A DNA stretch of 64,000 nt, taken from Rhodoferax sp. OV413. GTDB lineage: Bacteria > Pseudomonadota > Gammaproteobacteria > Burkholderiales > Burkholderiaceae_C. How positions within the stretch are numbered: the stretch's first letter is position 1; the number at the start of each line of letters is the position of its first letter. This document shows positions 1 through 7,928 of the stretch, piece by piece. The DNA is taken from positions 1 through 64,000 of the forward strand of contig CAMAWD010000001.1 of NCBI GenBank assembly GCA_945861785.1, given 5' to 3'. The notes under the pieces are model-generated. The model made no database searches. It saw only the letters and a program-made list of their open reading frames with translations, and was not told the DNA's origin. Both the position numbers and the translations under genes were made by a program.

Positions 1-446
1 CGGGGCGAAATTGAAAAGATCAGGTTCACGATCGGCTTGATCCCGACTTTGCGCGCATGGGCTACCTGCACCCGCCATCCAGAGGCGGTATTCGAGCAAT
101 CCGATATGCGCAACTGGTCAACCCCGTGGGCGGCCATCCGCTCATACCAGAGCTCTTCGACCGATTGGGGTGTGATCTGGAAAGCCGCCAGGTGGCGCCC
201 GCGGATCACTCGCAGCGGCGTCTTCGTGACGCGTTGCCGCACCAACTGAAATCGTTCAAAAGGATCCTCACGCAGTTCGCGAATCAGCTTTTTAAAATCG
301 GTGGGGCCCGATATCTCAATCGCATCGAAACCTGCCTGGTCCAGCGTCTGCGCGATCGGCAGGATCATTCCGGTCCGCATCGCCATCGCCCACAGGCTCT
401 GTTGTCCATCACGGACCGTCGTGTCTACGAACTTCACCTCTTCCAT
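1..446 (-). CDS. Carboxyltransferase/HMG-CoA-lyase-like protein, 3' part beyond the window
   Basis: Reading leftward from an ATG at 446, the first 148 codons are open to the window edge. The N-terminus starts MEEVKFVDTTVRDGQQSLWA. The DTTVRDGQQS block is the metal- and substrate-binding start of the HMGL-like TIM barrel found in pyruvate carboxylase subunit B, oxaloacetate decarboxylase alpha and related carboxyltransferases. A GGAGAAA ribosome site lies just upstream (about 451-457). The later visible stretch (QLRISDCSN, then VAHARKVGIKPIVNLIFSIS) fits the same barrel. The natural substrate cannot be told from the fragment, and the biotin domain, if any, lies outside. The 539-bp gap to the divergent Bug gene is its likely promoter region. 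The family call is firm; the exact enzyme is not. Confidence 0.8.
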   Translation of the reverse strand, partial: MEEVKFVDTTVRDGQQSLWAMAMRTGMILPIAQTLDQAGFDAIEISGPTDFKKLIRELREDPFERFQLVRQRVTKTPLRVIRGRHLAAFQITPQSVEELWYERMAAHGVDQLRISDCSNTASGWRVQVAHARKVGIKPIVNLIFSISP

Positions 447-985
447 ACATTTTCTCCAAGTCGACATATCGAACGGATCATGAGGACGCACGCGACGCAT
501 CGGATACGGACGAACGCATGCAGCGCGGGGCGGGTCGGGTTGCGCGAATGCTGCCAGCAACCCGGGCCCGAGCGGGATGCCGAATGTCGCGACCCGGCGC
601 AAGGAACGCGTGAGATTGAATTTGCATGGCGTCCCCGTAAAGCGATCGATGACCGGGTGGGATACCCATCCGTTAGAACACCGAGTGTCGTGGTGGCCGG
701 TGCATCCGTCAAGGTCGAAACGGCGCGTTCGAATGTCGATTCGATAATCGACAAGAGCGATGCGAGGTGGCGAAATCTCGGCAATCAAAAGCACTACTCG
801 GGCGCGGTTCGTCAATCGAAAATCATGCACGGAAAACTTTCCGAAGGTCATTGCGCGGCCAGCGCATGCTCCTGCACGCATCAGGGTTTTTCCTTCGTGC
901 CGCAGGGTCGTTGTATGAGAATATCGAGCCAGTATCGGCTTTGAATCCGATCCGGAAAATCCTTCACTTTCAGGCACAGGAAATC
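447..985. other. Divergent intergenic region between carboxyltransferase and Bug gene
   Basis: This 539-bp stretch separates two divergently transcribed genes. Open frames cross it in both directions, but none resembles a known protein and none has a convincing ribosome site. The only clear structure is the palindrome at 734-753, listed separately. The region presumably holds promoters for both flanking genes, but no strong -35/-10 pair was evident. Confidence 0.5.
734..753. promoter_or_regulatory. Perfect inverted repeat, candidate operator
   Basis: The arms TGTCGATT (734-741) and AATCGACA (746-753) are exact reverse complements around a 4-bp spacer CGAT. The site lies midway between the divergent carboxyltransferase and Bug genes, which is where a repressor or activator of both would bind. 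The half-site differs from the TTAG-N4-CTAA motif found elsewhere in the window, so a different regulator is implied. No regulator gene adjoins it here. Confidence 0.4.
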
Positions 986-1978
986 ATGAACATAACCCAA
1001 TCCGTGACCGGCAGAATGGTCCTGTCGGCGCTCGCCATCGCGCTCACCCTGTTGGCCGGCCTGGTTCGGGCCCAGGCAAATTTTCCCGACAAGCCGATTC
1101 GCCTGATAGTGCCTTTTCCGCCTGGTGGTGGCGCGGACAACGACGCGCGCGCGGTGTTCCCGAAGGCCGCACAAATCATCGGCCAGTCGATCATCATCGA
1201 GAACAAACCGGGCGCGGGCGGCAACGTCGGGTCCGAGATGGTGGCCCGTGCCGTGCCGGATGGCTACACGATTCTCTATGGCACCAACGGCACACATGGC
1301 ATCAACCAGGCTTTGTATGCCAAGACCGGGTTCGATCCGATCAAGGACTTCACGCCGATCACGCGTTTTTCGATGGTGCCGGCCATGCTGGTCGTGAATC
1401 CAAACCTGCCGGTTAATTCCGTGCGGGAACTGGTGGCATATCTCAAGGCCAATCCCGGCAAGATGAGTTTTGCCTCGGCTGGCAACGGCACCACCTCGCA
1501 TCTTGCCGGTACTCTGTTCAAGAACATGACTGGCGTCGATATCGTTCATGTGCCTTACAAGGGCGGCGGTGCCGCGCTTATCGGCATCATGGGTGGCGAA
1601 GTGCAGATCATGATAGACCTGATGGTCAACCTCCTTGCGCAGGTAAAGGCCGGTAAGCTCAAAGGCCTCGCGGTCACCACACTTTCCCGCCTTCCGACCG
1701 TACCCGACCTGCCGACCCTCGACGAAGCCGGTGTCACCGGCTTCGACATCACGGCCAATGGCGGCATTTACGCGCCTCCCGGCACGCCGCGCGTAATCGT
1801 CGCCAAGCTCAACGCCGCATTGCAGCAGGCGCTCAATGACCCCGAGGTGCGTGCCAGCATGGCAGCGCGCGGCTCCTTTCCCGTGCCCGGTACGCCGGAA
1901 GAACTCGCCCAGCACGTGGCCCGGGAATTGCCGATGTGGGCCAAGCTGGTCCGTGAGTCCGGCACCAAGATTGACTGA
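986..1978 (+). CDS. Bug/TctC family extracytoplasmic solute-binding receptor
   Basis: A 330-residue protein with a signal peptide (hydrophobic stretch about residues 11-28, ending VRAQA) followed by the family start FPDKPIRLIVPFPPGGGADNDAR. This matches the tripartite tricarboxylate transporter receptor family (TctC/Bug), which binds carboxylates in the periplasm. Later family blocks are IIENKPGAGGNVGSE and the VPYKGGGAAL stretch. ATG 986 was chosen because it directly precedes the signal peptide and has AGGA upstream; the frame stays open far upstream without a signal sequence. No TctA/TctB membrane genes occur in the window, so it is an orphan receptor. It may be co-transcribed with the next Bug gene. 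Ligand unknown. Confidence 0.9.
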   Translation: MNITQSVTGRMVLSALAIALTLLAGLVRAQANFPDKPIRLIVPFPPGGGADNDARAVFPKAAQIIGQSIIIENKPGAGGNVGSEMVARAVPDGYTILYGTNGTHGINQALYAKTGFDPIKDFTPITRFSMVPAMLVVNPNLPVNSVRELVAYLKANPGKMSFASAGNGTTSHLAGTLFKNMTGVDIVHVPYKGGGAALIGIMGGEVQIMIDLMVNLLAQVKAGKLKGLAVTTLSRLPTVPDLPTLDEAGVTGFDITANGGIYAPPGTPRVIVAKLNAALQQALNDPEVRASMAARGSFPVPGTPEELAQHVARELPMWAKLVRESGTKID

Positions 1979-2094
1979 CCAAGATCGACTGAAACAGATA
2001 ACCGGACTACCAGCCACGGACTTCAGTTCCAAATCCAGCCTGCCCGAACAACCGATGCAGTACATCGGTCTGCCGCCGAAGATAAAGTCATCGC

Positions 2095-2346
2095 TTACCG
2101 AAACCAAGGACTATTTCCAGGCGGTGGGATCCACGGGTGGTTCCTGAACCCGAGCTCCTTCGCCTTGGCCTGCAGTGCGGCGCGGGCGTCGTCGGCAATA
2201 TCCGGATCGTTGGCGTACAGACGCTCCAGTGGCATCAGTTCATGCTGCGCGATGCGACGCGTGCAAGCGTGCAACATGCCCAGTTCTTCAGGGATGGAAA
2301 TTTCCTGACAGGCGATTTTCAGACTTCCCATGAGTGCATGACACAT
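2095..2346 (-). pseudogene. N-terminal fossil of an acyl-CoA dehydrogenase
   Basis: On the minus strand, between two plus-strand Bug genes, 83 codons are open from 2346. The section IPEELGMLHACTRR through PLERLYANDPDI to ALQAKAKELGF closely resembles the first helices of acyl-CoA dehydrogenases (pattern EELRMLxxxxRRFxxxELxPLE). After KELGF the family resemblance stops and the frame ends about 13 codons later, where hundreds of residues of catalytic domain should follow. It is therefore a truncated remnant rather than a working gene. It overlaps the upstream region of the Bug gene at 2368. Homology call from pattern only. Confidence 0.5.
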
Positions 2347-2367
2347 GCCTCGACGTTATCCATTAAC

Positions 2368-3408
2368 ATGCCGTCGAATATGCACAACGCTCTTTGCAAC
2401 GCGACATCTCCTCTTATCGCACGCGCGCGCCGGGGCTTCGTTCATCGCGCCGCTCTGGCCGCATTGCTGACGGCAATCGCCTGGATCACCGTGCCGGCCT
2501 TTGCCCAGGGCAGTTTTCCGAACCGGCCGGTCAAATTGCTGGTTTCGTTTCCCCCTGGAGGCGCGGTCGATCTCGTTGCGCGCGATCTCGCAACCGGACT
2601 TGGCACACTGTGGGGCCAGCCGGTGGTGGTCGACAATCGCCCGGGCGGTAACGGCGTGATCGCGGCCGACGCGACGGCCAAGGCGGCGCCGGACGGTCAC
2701 ACGCTGTTCCTGACTTACGATGGTATTTCCGGCGTCGTTCCGTTCATGCAGGACAAATTGCCGTACGACACCCTGGCTGACCTCAAGCCGATCGGCATGG
2801 TTGCCACACTGCCGCTGATCCTGGTTGCGACACCGTCGAGCAAGATCAAGACGGTTGCGGACCTGGTAACACTGGCCAAAGCCAAACCGGGCGAAATCGA
2901 CTATGCATCCAATGGCGTCGGAGCGGCGCCGCACATGTCGATGGAGGTTTTTCAACGCGCCGCCGGCGTCAAGCTCAAGCATATTCCGTACAAGGGAAGC
3001 GGACCGGCGTTGCAGGACATGCTGGGCGGTCGCGTGTCCTTGTTCTGGGCTGCCGTGTCTTCGGCCATGCCGCACATTCAGTCCGGCAAGCTGGTTCCGT
3101 TGGCGTTCGGCAGCCGGGAGCGCTCGGCCTTGTTGCCACAGGTGCCGACCCTTGCCGAAAGCTTCAGCGGACTCGAAGCGGTTACCTGGATCGGCGTTGT
3201 GGGCCCTGCGAAGATGCCCGAAGCCGTGGTGCAGAAGATCAATGCCGATTTGCAGAAAGTCCTGCAGAGCCCGGCTTATCGCGAGTTGCAGACCGCGAAG
3301 GGCAATGAAGTGCGTGGGGGCACAATCGACGAATTCGCGAAACAGATTCGCGTCGAGTACGAACGCAACAAGGCAATGTTTGCCAGCGGAGAAATAGCGC
3401 GCGAGTAG
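2368..3408 (+). CDS. Bug/TctC family extracytoplasmic solute-binding receptor
   Basis: About 346 residues. A long n-region and hydrophobic segment (AALAALLTAIAWITVPAFA) end in a signal-peptidase site before QGSFPNRPVKLLVSFPPGGAVDLVARDLA, the classic receptor start. Family blocks VVVDNRPGGNGVIAA and HIPYKGSGPALQDML follow. The start is uncertain: ATG 2368, 2380 and 2338 are all in frame and none has a good ribosome site. 2368 is a compromise that keeps the full signal peptide. It lies 389 bp after the first Bug gene, with a fossil acyl-CoA dehydrogenase on the opposite strand between them. Presumed to bind an organic acid in the periplasm; membrane partners are not in the window. Confidence 0.88.
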   Translation: MPSNMHNALCNATSPLIARARRGFVHRAALAALLTAIAWITVPAFAQGSFPNRPVKLLVSFPPGGAVDLVARDLATGLGTLWGQPVVVDNRPGGNGVIAADATAKAAPDGHTLFLTYDGISGVVPFMQDKLPYDTLADLKPIGMVATLPLILVATPSSKIKTVADLVTLAKAKPGEIDYASNGVGAAPHMSMEVFQRAAGVKLKHIPYKGSGPALQDMLGGRVSLFWAAVSSAMPHIQSGKLVPLAFGSRERSALLPQVPTLAESFSGLEAVTWIGVVGPAKMPEAVVQKINADLQKVLQSPAYRELQTAKGNEVRGGTIDEFAKQIRVEYERNKAMFASGEIARE

Positions 3409-3744
3409 TACCCCAAGAGAATGCATGCAACCGCTCTCTGGGTCGGCGGCGCTTCGGAACCTGATCACATCAACACTGCGGCACCATGGCGAATTCGTAC
3501 CAAGTACTCTGCATCATCGCCGCCTGCTGCCAGCGCGTAATCACCCCCCTGCCAACATGAAACATCAGAACCTTTCGTTCGTGCATGCCGACGGGCTTTG
3601 GGCCGCGCGCCACGGCAAGGTGTGCGTGCTGGATGTGCGGGTTGCGGCCGGTTATGACGCGGACCTTAGCGGCTCGGCCACACGCCCGGCGTCGGGCGGC
3701 GCGGCTGCCGCAGCGAATTGACACAAAACCGAAAGGAGACTCAG
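3409..3744. other. Intergenic, no supported gene
   Basis: This is 336 bp between the second Bug gene and the ALDH gene. A 54-codon frame from ATG 3557 (MKHQNLSFVHAD...) runs to 3721 but has no ribosome site and no recognisable homology, so it is not called. The last 15 bases contain the AAAGGAGA ribosome site (3733-3740) of the ALDH gene. Confidence 0.4.
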
Positions 3745-5232
3745 ATGGGAAACCACGAAGTTGCAGAAAAAGCGCCTGCTGACGCCATGCAGGTTATGCC
3801 GGAACATCTTGACCTGTACTACGGTGGCGCCTGGCACAAACCGGCAGGCGGCTACCAGGCCACCTACAACCCGGCCAACCAGCAGGTACTGGCCGACGTG
3901 GCTGTGGCGAACACCGAAGACATCGACGCTGCGGTCAAAGCCGCGCATCGGGGCTTTTTGGAGTGGGCACGCATCCCGGCTTCCGAGAAGGGATCGATGA
4001 TGCGCGAAATCGCGCGTCGCCTGCGGCTGCATGTTGACGAACTGGCCTGGCTGGACTCTGCCAATTGCGGCAACCCGATCAAGGAAATGGGCCGCGATGT
4101 ATTGGCAGCAGCGGCGCACGTCGACTATTACTCGGGCTTTGTTCACGAGCTCAAAGGCCAAACCATACCGACCGCCGACGGCGGACTGAACTACACCTTG
4201 CTCGAACCACTGGGCGTGGTGGCGCGCATCGCGGCGTACAACCATCCGCTGATGTTCACTGCCGCCAAGTTTGCTCCGGTGCTTGCAGCTGGCAACAGCG
4301 TGATCATGAAGGCCGCGACCCAGTCGCCGCTATCGTCATTGCGCTTTGCCGAAATCATCGATGGCGTATTGCCCCCGGGTGTGCTCAATGTGGTGACCGG
4401 GGACCGCGAGTGCGGCGACGCTCTGGTGCGGCATGCGCTGGTAAAAAAGGTGGCCCTTATCGGATCGGTCGCAACCGGTGCCGCAATCCTGCGCAGCGCC
4501 GCAGACAAAATCATGCCGGTCACGCTCGAGCTCGGTGGCAAAAACCCGATGGTGATCTGCCCTGACGCCGATGTGAACAAGGCAGTGCTGGGTGCCATCC
4601 AGGGCATGAATTTCACCTGGGCCGGACAGTCCTGCGGTTCGACTTCGCGCTGTTTCGTCCACGAGTCGCTGTACGAGCAGGTGGTTGATGGCATCCTCCG
4701 GTTGCTTCCGCAAATGCACCGCTGCGGTGTGCCGACCGACCCCGCCACCACCATGGGCTGTCTGATTTCGGAAGCCCAATTCGACAAGGTAGCGCGTTAC
4801 ATCGAGATTGCCAAATCCGAGGGAGCGCGGCTAGTGCATGGTGGCAAGCGCCCCGACGATCCTGCGCTTGCCAAAGGCTGGTTCATGGAGGCGACAGTGT
4901 TCGCAGACGTCACACCGCGTATGCGTATATTTCAGGAGGAGGTGTTCGGGCCAATCCTGTCGATCATCCGGTGGAGCGACGAAGATCAATTGGTGGCCGA
5001 CATCAACAGCGTCGAGTACGGATTGACGGCATCGATTTACACCGCCCAGTTGGCGCTCGCGCACCGACTCGCGCGTCGCGTCGAGGCGGGTTATGTGTGG
5101 ATCAACACCACCGGCGCGCACTACCTCGGTGTTCCGTTTGGCGGCTACAAGAAATCCGGCATCGGCCGCGAAGAGGGCATGGACGAGGTGCTCGCGTACA
5201 CCCAGGTCAAGAACGTCCACGTCATGCTCTAG
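3745..5232 (+). CDS. NAD(P)+-dependent aldehyde dehydrogenase
   Basis: 495 residues, the usual ALDH-superfamily length. It should oxidise an aldehyde to the acid in the cytoplasm. Visible landmarks are Asn166 in AYNHP (oxyanion region), Glu262 in LELGGKNP (general base) and the nucleophile Cys297 in GQSCGSTSR. The C-terminal block PFGGYKKSGIGREEG is also typical. ATG 3745 is fixed by AAAGGAGA 5 bp upstream. It resembles the ALDHs at 46218 and 54064, which share the unusual GQSCGSTSR active-site string, so the three are paralogues. Lying downstream of two Bug receptors it could serve the same pathway. Substrate unknown. Confidence 0.93.
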   Translation: MGNHEVAEKAPADAMQVMPEHLDLYYGGAWHKPAGGYQATYNPANQQVLADVAVANTEDIDAAVKAAHRGFLEWARIPASEKGSMMREIARRLRLHVDELAWLDSANCGNPIKEMGRDVLAAAAHVDYYSGFVHELKGQTIPTADGGLNYTLLEPLGVVARIAAYNHPLMFTAAKFAPVLAAGNSVIMKAATQSPLSSLRFAEIIDGVLPPGVLNVVTGDRECGDALVRHALVKKVALIGSVATGAAILRSAADKIMPVTLELGGKNPMVICPDADVNKAVLGAIQGMNFTWAGQSCGSTSRCFVHESLYEQVVDGILRLLPQMHRCGVPTDPATTMGCLISEAQFDKVARYIEIAKSEGARLVHGGKRPDDPALAKGWFMEATVFADVTPRMRIFQEEVFGPILSIIRWSDEDQLVADINSVEYGLTASIYTAQLALAHRLARRVEAGYVWINTTGAHYLGVPFGGYKKSGIGREEGMDEVLAYTQVKNVHVML

Positions 5233-5570
5233 TGGCAAGCCTGGAGGCCCGCCCGATGGTTGACAAGTATCTCCAGGCCTTTCGGCTGCCGGGTTTCCGG
5301 AGATGTGGTCGGTGTGGGCGCCCGCGTGAGCCGACATGGGCGATGTGGTGACGGGCATCAGCCAGGCTGACTCAGCCAGTGGGGAATTCAAATGGGCCGA
5401 TGCTGCGCCAAATTCTTGTGGTTTGCAACAGCAAGCCTTGTCCAACGAGGTGTGAGCGCCTGAAGGGGGCGCGTATTGGCGCGTTGCCAGCAAAGCCAGT
5501 AAAGTGTCATGCAAACACCGGCGCATCCCTGCGGTGGACAATCATCCTCCCTCCAACCTGAGCCTACCGC
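5233..5570. other. Intergenic, weak inverted repeat only
   Basis: This is 338 bp between the ALDH and GST genes. CCTGGAG (5240-5246) and CTCCAGG (5271-5277) could form a short hairpin just after the ALDH stop, but there is no T-run, so a terminator is only possible. A 39-codon frame at about 5335-5454 (starting MGDVVTGIS) has no ribosome site or homology and is not called. No other structure was seen. Confidence 0.35.
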
Positions 5571-6446
5571 ATGACCGACTCCTCCCCCTACACACCGCCC
5601 GCCATCTGGACCTGGAACAAGGAAAACGGCGGCCGGTTCGCCAACATCAACCGCCCGATAGCTGGGCCCACCCATGACAAGGAGTTGCCGGTCGGCCGCC
5701 ATCCGCTGCAGCTCTATTCGCTGGCAACGCCGAACGGCGTGAAGGTCACGGTGATGCTGGAGGAACTGCTGGCGCTGGGCCACTCTGGCGCGCAATACGA
5801 TGCGTGGCTGATCAAGATCCATGAGGGGCAGCAGTTCAGCAGTGGCTTCGTGGCGGCGAACCCCAATTCCAAGATCCCTGCGCTGATGGACCACAGCGGG
5901 CCGGCGCCGATCCGGGTTTTTGAGTCCGGCGCGATCCTGCTGTATCTGGCAGAGAAGTTCGGCGCCTTTGTTCCGACTGCCGGTGCGGCGCGCGCCGAAT
6001 GCCTCTCATGGTTGTTCTGGCAGATGGGCGCAACGCCTTATCTCGGTGGCGGTTTTGGCCACTTTTATGCCTACGCGCCGTTCAAGATCGAATACGCGAT
6101 CGACCGCTTCGCGATGGAGGTCAAGCGCCAACTCGACGTGCTCGACCGTCGCCTGGCGCAAAGCCCGTACCTGGCTGGCGACGAATACACGATTGCCGAC
6201 ATGGCCGTGTGGCCCTGGTATGGCGCGCTCGCCAAGGGCCTGGTCTACGGGGCAGGTGAGTTTTTGCAGGTGCAGGAATACACCAACGTCCAGCGCTGGA
6301 CTGACCTCATCGCCCAGCGCCCGGCGGTGAAGCGAGGGCGCATGGTCAACCGGACTTCGGGTGAGCCGTCCAGCCAGTTGCATGAGCGGCATGAGGCGGA
6401 GGATTTTGAGACCAAGACGCAGGACAAGCTGACCGCTGCGGGTTGA
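5571..6446 (+). CDS. yghU: YghU-type glutathione S-transferase / disulfide-bond oxidoreductase
   Basis: 291 residues, close to the roughly 288 of E. coli YghU. The start TPPAIWTWNKENGGRFANINRPIAGPTHDKELPVGRHPLQLYSLATPNG and the thioredoxin-fold block NPNSKIPALMDH followed by VFESGAILLYLAEKFG are the family signature. An all-helical GST domain follows (about residues 140-270). The family reduces disulfides using two glutathiones held at the active site, in the cytoplasm. It stands alone, 114 bp before the Rieske gene. A link to that pathway (glutathione conjugation or detoxification) is possible but not shown. Confidence 0.9.
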   Translation: MTDSSPYTPPAIWTWNKENGGRFANINRPIAGPTHDKELPVGRHPLQLYSLATPNGVKVTVMLEELLALGHSGAQYDAWLIKIHEGQQFSSGFVAANPNSKIPALMDHSGPAPIRVFESGAILLYLAEKFGAFVPTAGAARAECLSWLFWQMGATPYLGGGFGHFYAYAPFKIEYAIDRFAMEVKRQLDVLDRRLAQSPYLAGDEYTIADMAVWPWYGALAKGLVYGAGEFLQVQEYTNVQRWTDLIAQRPAVKRGRMVNRTSGEPSSQLHERHEAEDFETKTQDKLTAAG

Positions 6447-6560
6447 CGCGTCGCGTTCTTCGGTTGGCATTGCGGGCCCGCGATACCATTTGGCAGCAGT
6501 GCCCGGATCGTTCCTGAACCTGGCGCCCGGTTTCGCCCGCCCCATCGACGAAAGACGCCC

Positions 6561-7928
6561 ATGAAAGCCGAACTCAACGAGCGCATCACGCGTATCGGCC
6601 CCGACACACCCTGCGGCAAACTGCTGCGGCACTACTGGCAACCGGTGGCGCTGGTGGACGAGTTCGACCCGGCGCTCGATCCGCGCATGGGCGTCCGCGC
6701 CGTGAAGGCGGTGCGTGTGCTGGGCCAGGATTTCGTGCTGTTCCGGGATGCGCGGGGTGAATTCGGCCTGCTCGACCGGGACTGCGCGCACCGCGGCGCG
6801 GACCTGGCTTACGCCCGCCATGAAGGTGATGGCCTGCGTTGCCCGTTTCACGGCTGGAAGTTCGATGTTGGCGGCCAGTGCATGGCAACACCTGCAGAAC
6901 CAGCTGGCAGCAAGCTGCACCAGCACATCCGGCAACGCAGTTACCCGCTCACGCAGCGCAGCGGTGTTGTCTTTGGCTGGTTCGGGCCGCCTGGCAGCAC
7001 GCCGCCGCTGTTTCCGGCGCTGGACTGTTTCAGCGCGCCGGCCAGCCACACGTTTGCGTTCAAGGGCTTGTGGCGGTGCAACTGGTTGCAGGCGTTCGAA
7101 GTCGGTGTGGACCCGGCCCATGCGTCTTTCCTGCACCGATTCTTCTTCGACGAGTCCCTCGACGGAAGTTACGGGCGCCAGTTTCGCGGCGCGAGCGCGG
7201 GCGATGTCGATGGCGAGCGCTGGCCCATGACCCGGGTGATGCGCGAGTTCGACCAGCCCCGGATCAGCGTCGAGGCCATGCCCTACGGCATGCGTCTGAC
7301 GGCGCTGCGACCGATGACCGAGCTGCTGACCCATGTGCGCGTAACCAACGCGGTCTTTCCGCATACCTTCGTGATTCCGCTGTCGGAGACCATGACCATC
7401 ACACAGATGCATGTGCCGGTGGATGACACACGCACGTACTGGTACTCCGTGTTCACGAGTTTCGCAGGCCCCGTGGACAAGCAGGCCATGCGCAGCCAGC
7501 GTCTGCAGGCCATCGACCTGCCGGACTACATCCCCAAGGCCGGGCGCCACAACCATTGGGGCTTCGACCCGCAGGAGCAGGCCACCCGCACTTACCTGGG
7601 CATGGGCGAGGACGACATCAACGTGCACGACCAATGGGCTTGCGAGAGCATGGGCCCGATCCAGGACCGCACGCGCGAACACCTGGGCACCAGCGATGTC
7701 GCCATCGCGGCGAATCGCCGCCAGCTGCTGCGGGCGATCGACGAGGTTGAAGCCGGTCGCCTGCCGCCCGGCCTGGCGCAACCAGCAGTCGCGGGCCAGC
7801 GCCTGGGGCCGGACACGGTGGACGGCGTGGCGCCGGCGCAGGCATGGCAGCAATGGTGGCAGGATGCCGTGGCAGCCAAACGCGCGGGCGCACCGTGGGA
7901 TGCCACTCTTCCCGGCGGGCAACCGTGA
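6561..7928 (+). CDS. Rieske non-heme iron oxygenase, alpha subunit (phthalate dioxygenase/VanA type)
   Basis: 455 residues. The Rieske 2Fe-2S site is C75-A-H77 with C94-P-F-H97 (C-x-H-x16-C-x2-H). The mononuclear iron site fits D184-PAH187-ASFLH192. Such single-subunit oxygenases hydroxylate or demethylate aromatic acids, taking electrons from a separate reductase. No reductase gene is present in the window, so electrons must come from elsewhere. Its TGA overlaps the GTG start of the glutamine-synthetase-like gene (GTGA at 7925-7928), so the two are translationally coupled. That pairing recalls aniline and alkylamine routes in which the amine is first gamma-glutamylated. Substrate inference is weak; family call is strong. 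Confidence 0.92.
   Translation: MKAELNERITRIGPDTPCGKLLRHYWQPVALVDEFDPALDPRMGVRAVKAVRVLGQDFVLFRDARGEFGLLDRDCAHRGADLAYARHEGDGLRCPFHGWKFDVGGQCMATPAEPAGSKLHQHIRQRSYPLTQRSGVVFGWFGPPGSTPPLFPALDCFSAPASHTFAFKGLWRCNWLQAFEVGVDPAHASFLHRFFFDESLDGSYGRQFRGASAGDVDGERWPMTRVMREFDQPRISVEAMPYGMRLTALRPMTELLTHVRVTNAVFPHTFVIPLSETMTITQMHVPVDDTRTYWYSVFTSFAGPVDKQAMRSQRLQAIDLPDYIPKAGRHNHWGFDPQEQATRTYLGMGEDDINVHDQWACESMGPIQDRTREHLGTSDVAIAANRRQLLRAIDEVEAGRLPPGLAQPAVAGQRLGPDTVDGVAPAQAWQQWWQDAVAAKRAGAPWDATLPGGQP

Noticed and set aside
881-2107. Long minus-strand reading frame (408 codons) opposite the first Bug gene
   Set aside because: It mirrors the Bug gene in a high-GC context, has no homology pattern and is rich in His, Arg and Gly as usual for antisense frames.
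3557-3721. 54-codon frame MKHQNLSFVHAD...
   Set aside because: No ribosome site and no homology; short and in an intergenic gap. It remains possible but is not supported.
5335-5454. 39-codon frame starting MGDVVTGIS
   Set aside because: No ribosome site, no homology and no supporting neighbours.
6006-7922. 638-codon minus-strand frame opposite the GST and Rieske genes
   Set aside because: The plus strand carries complete GST and Rieske motifs in the same DNA; the antisense frame has none.
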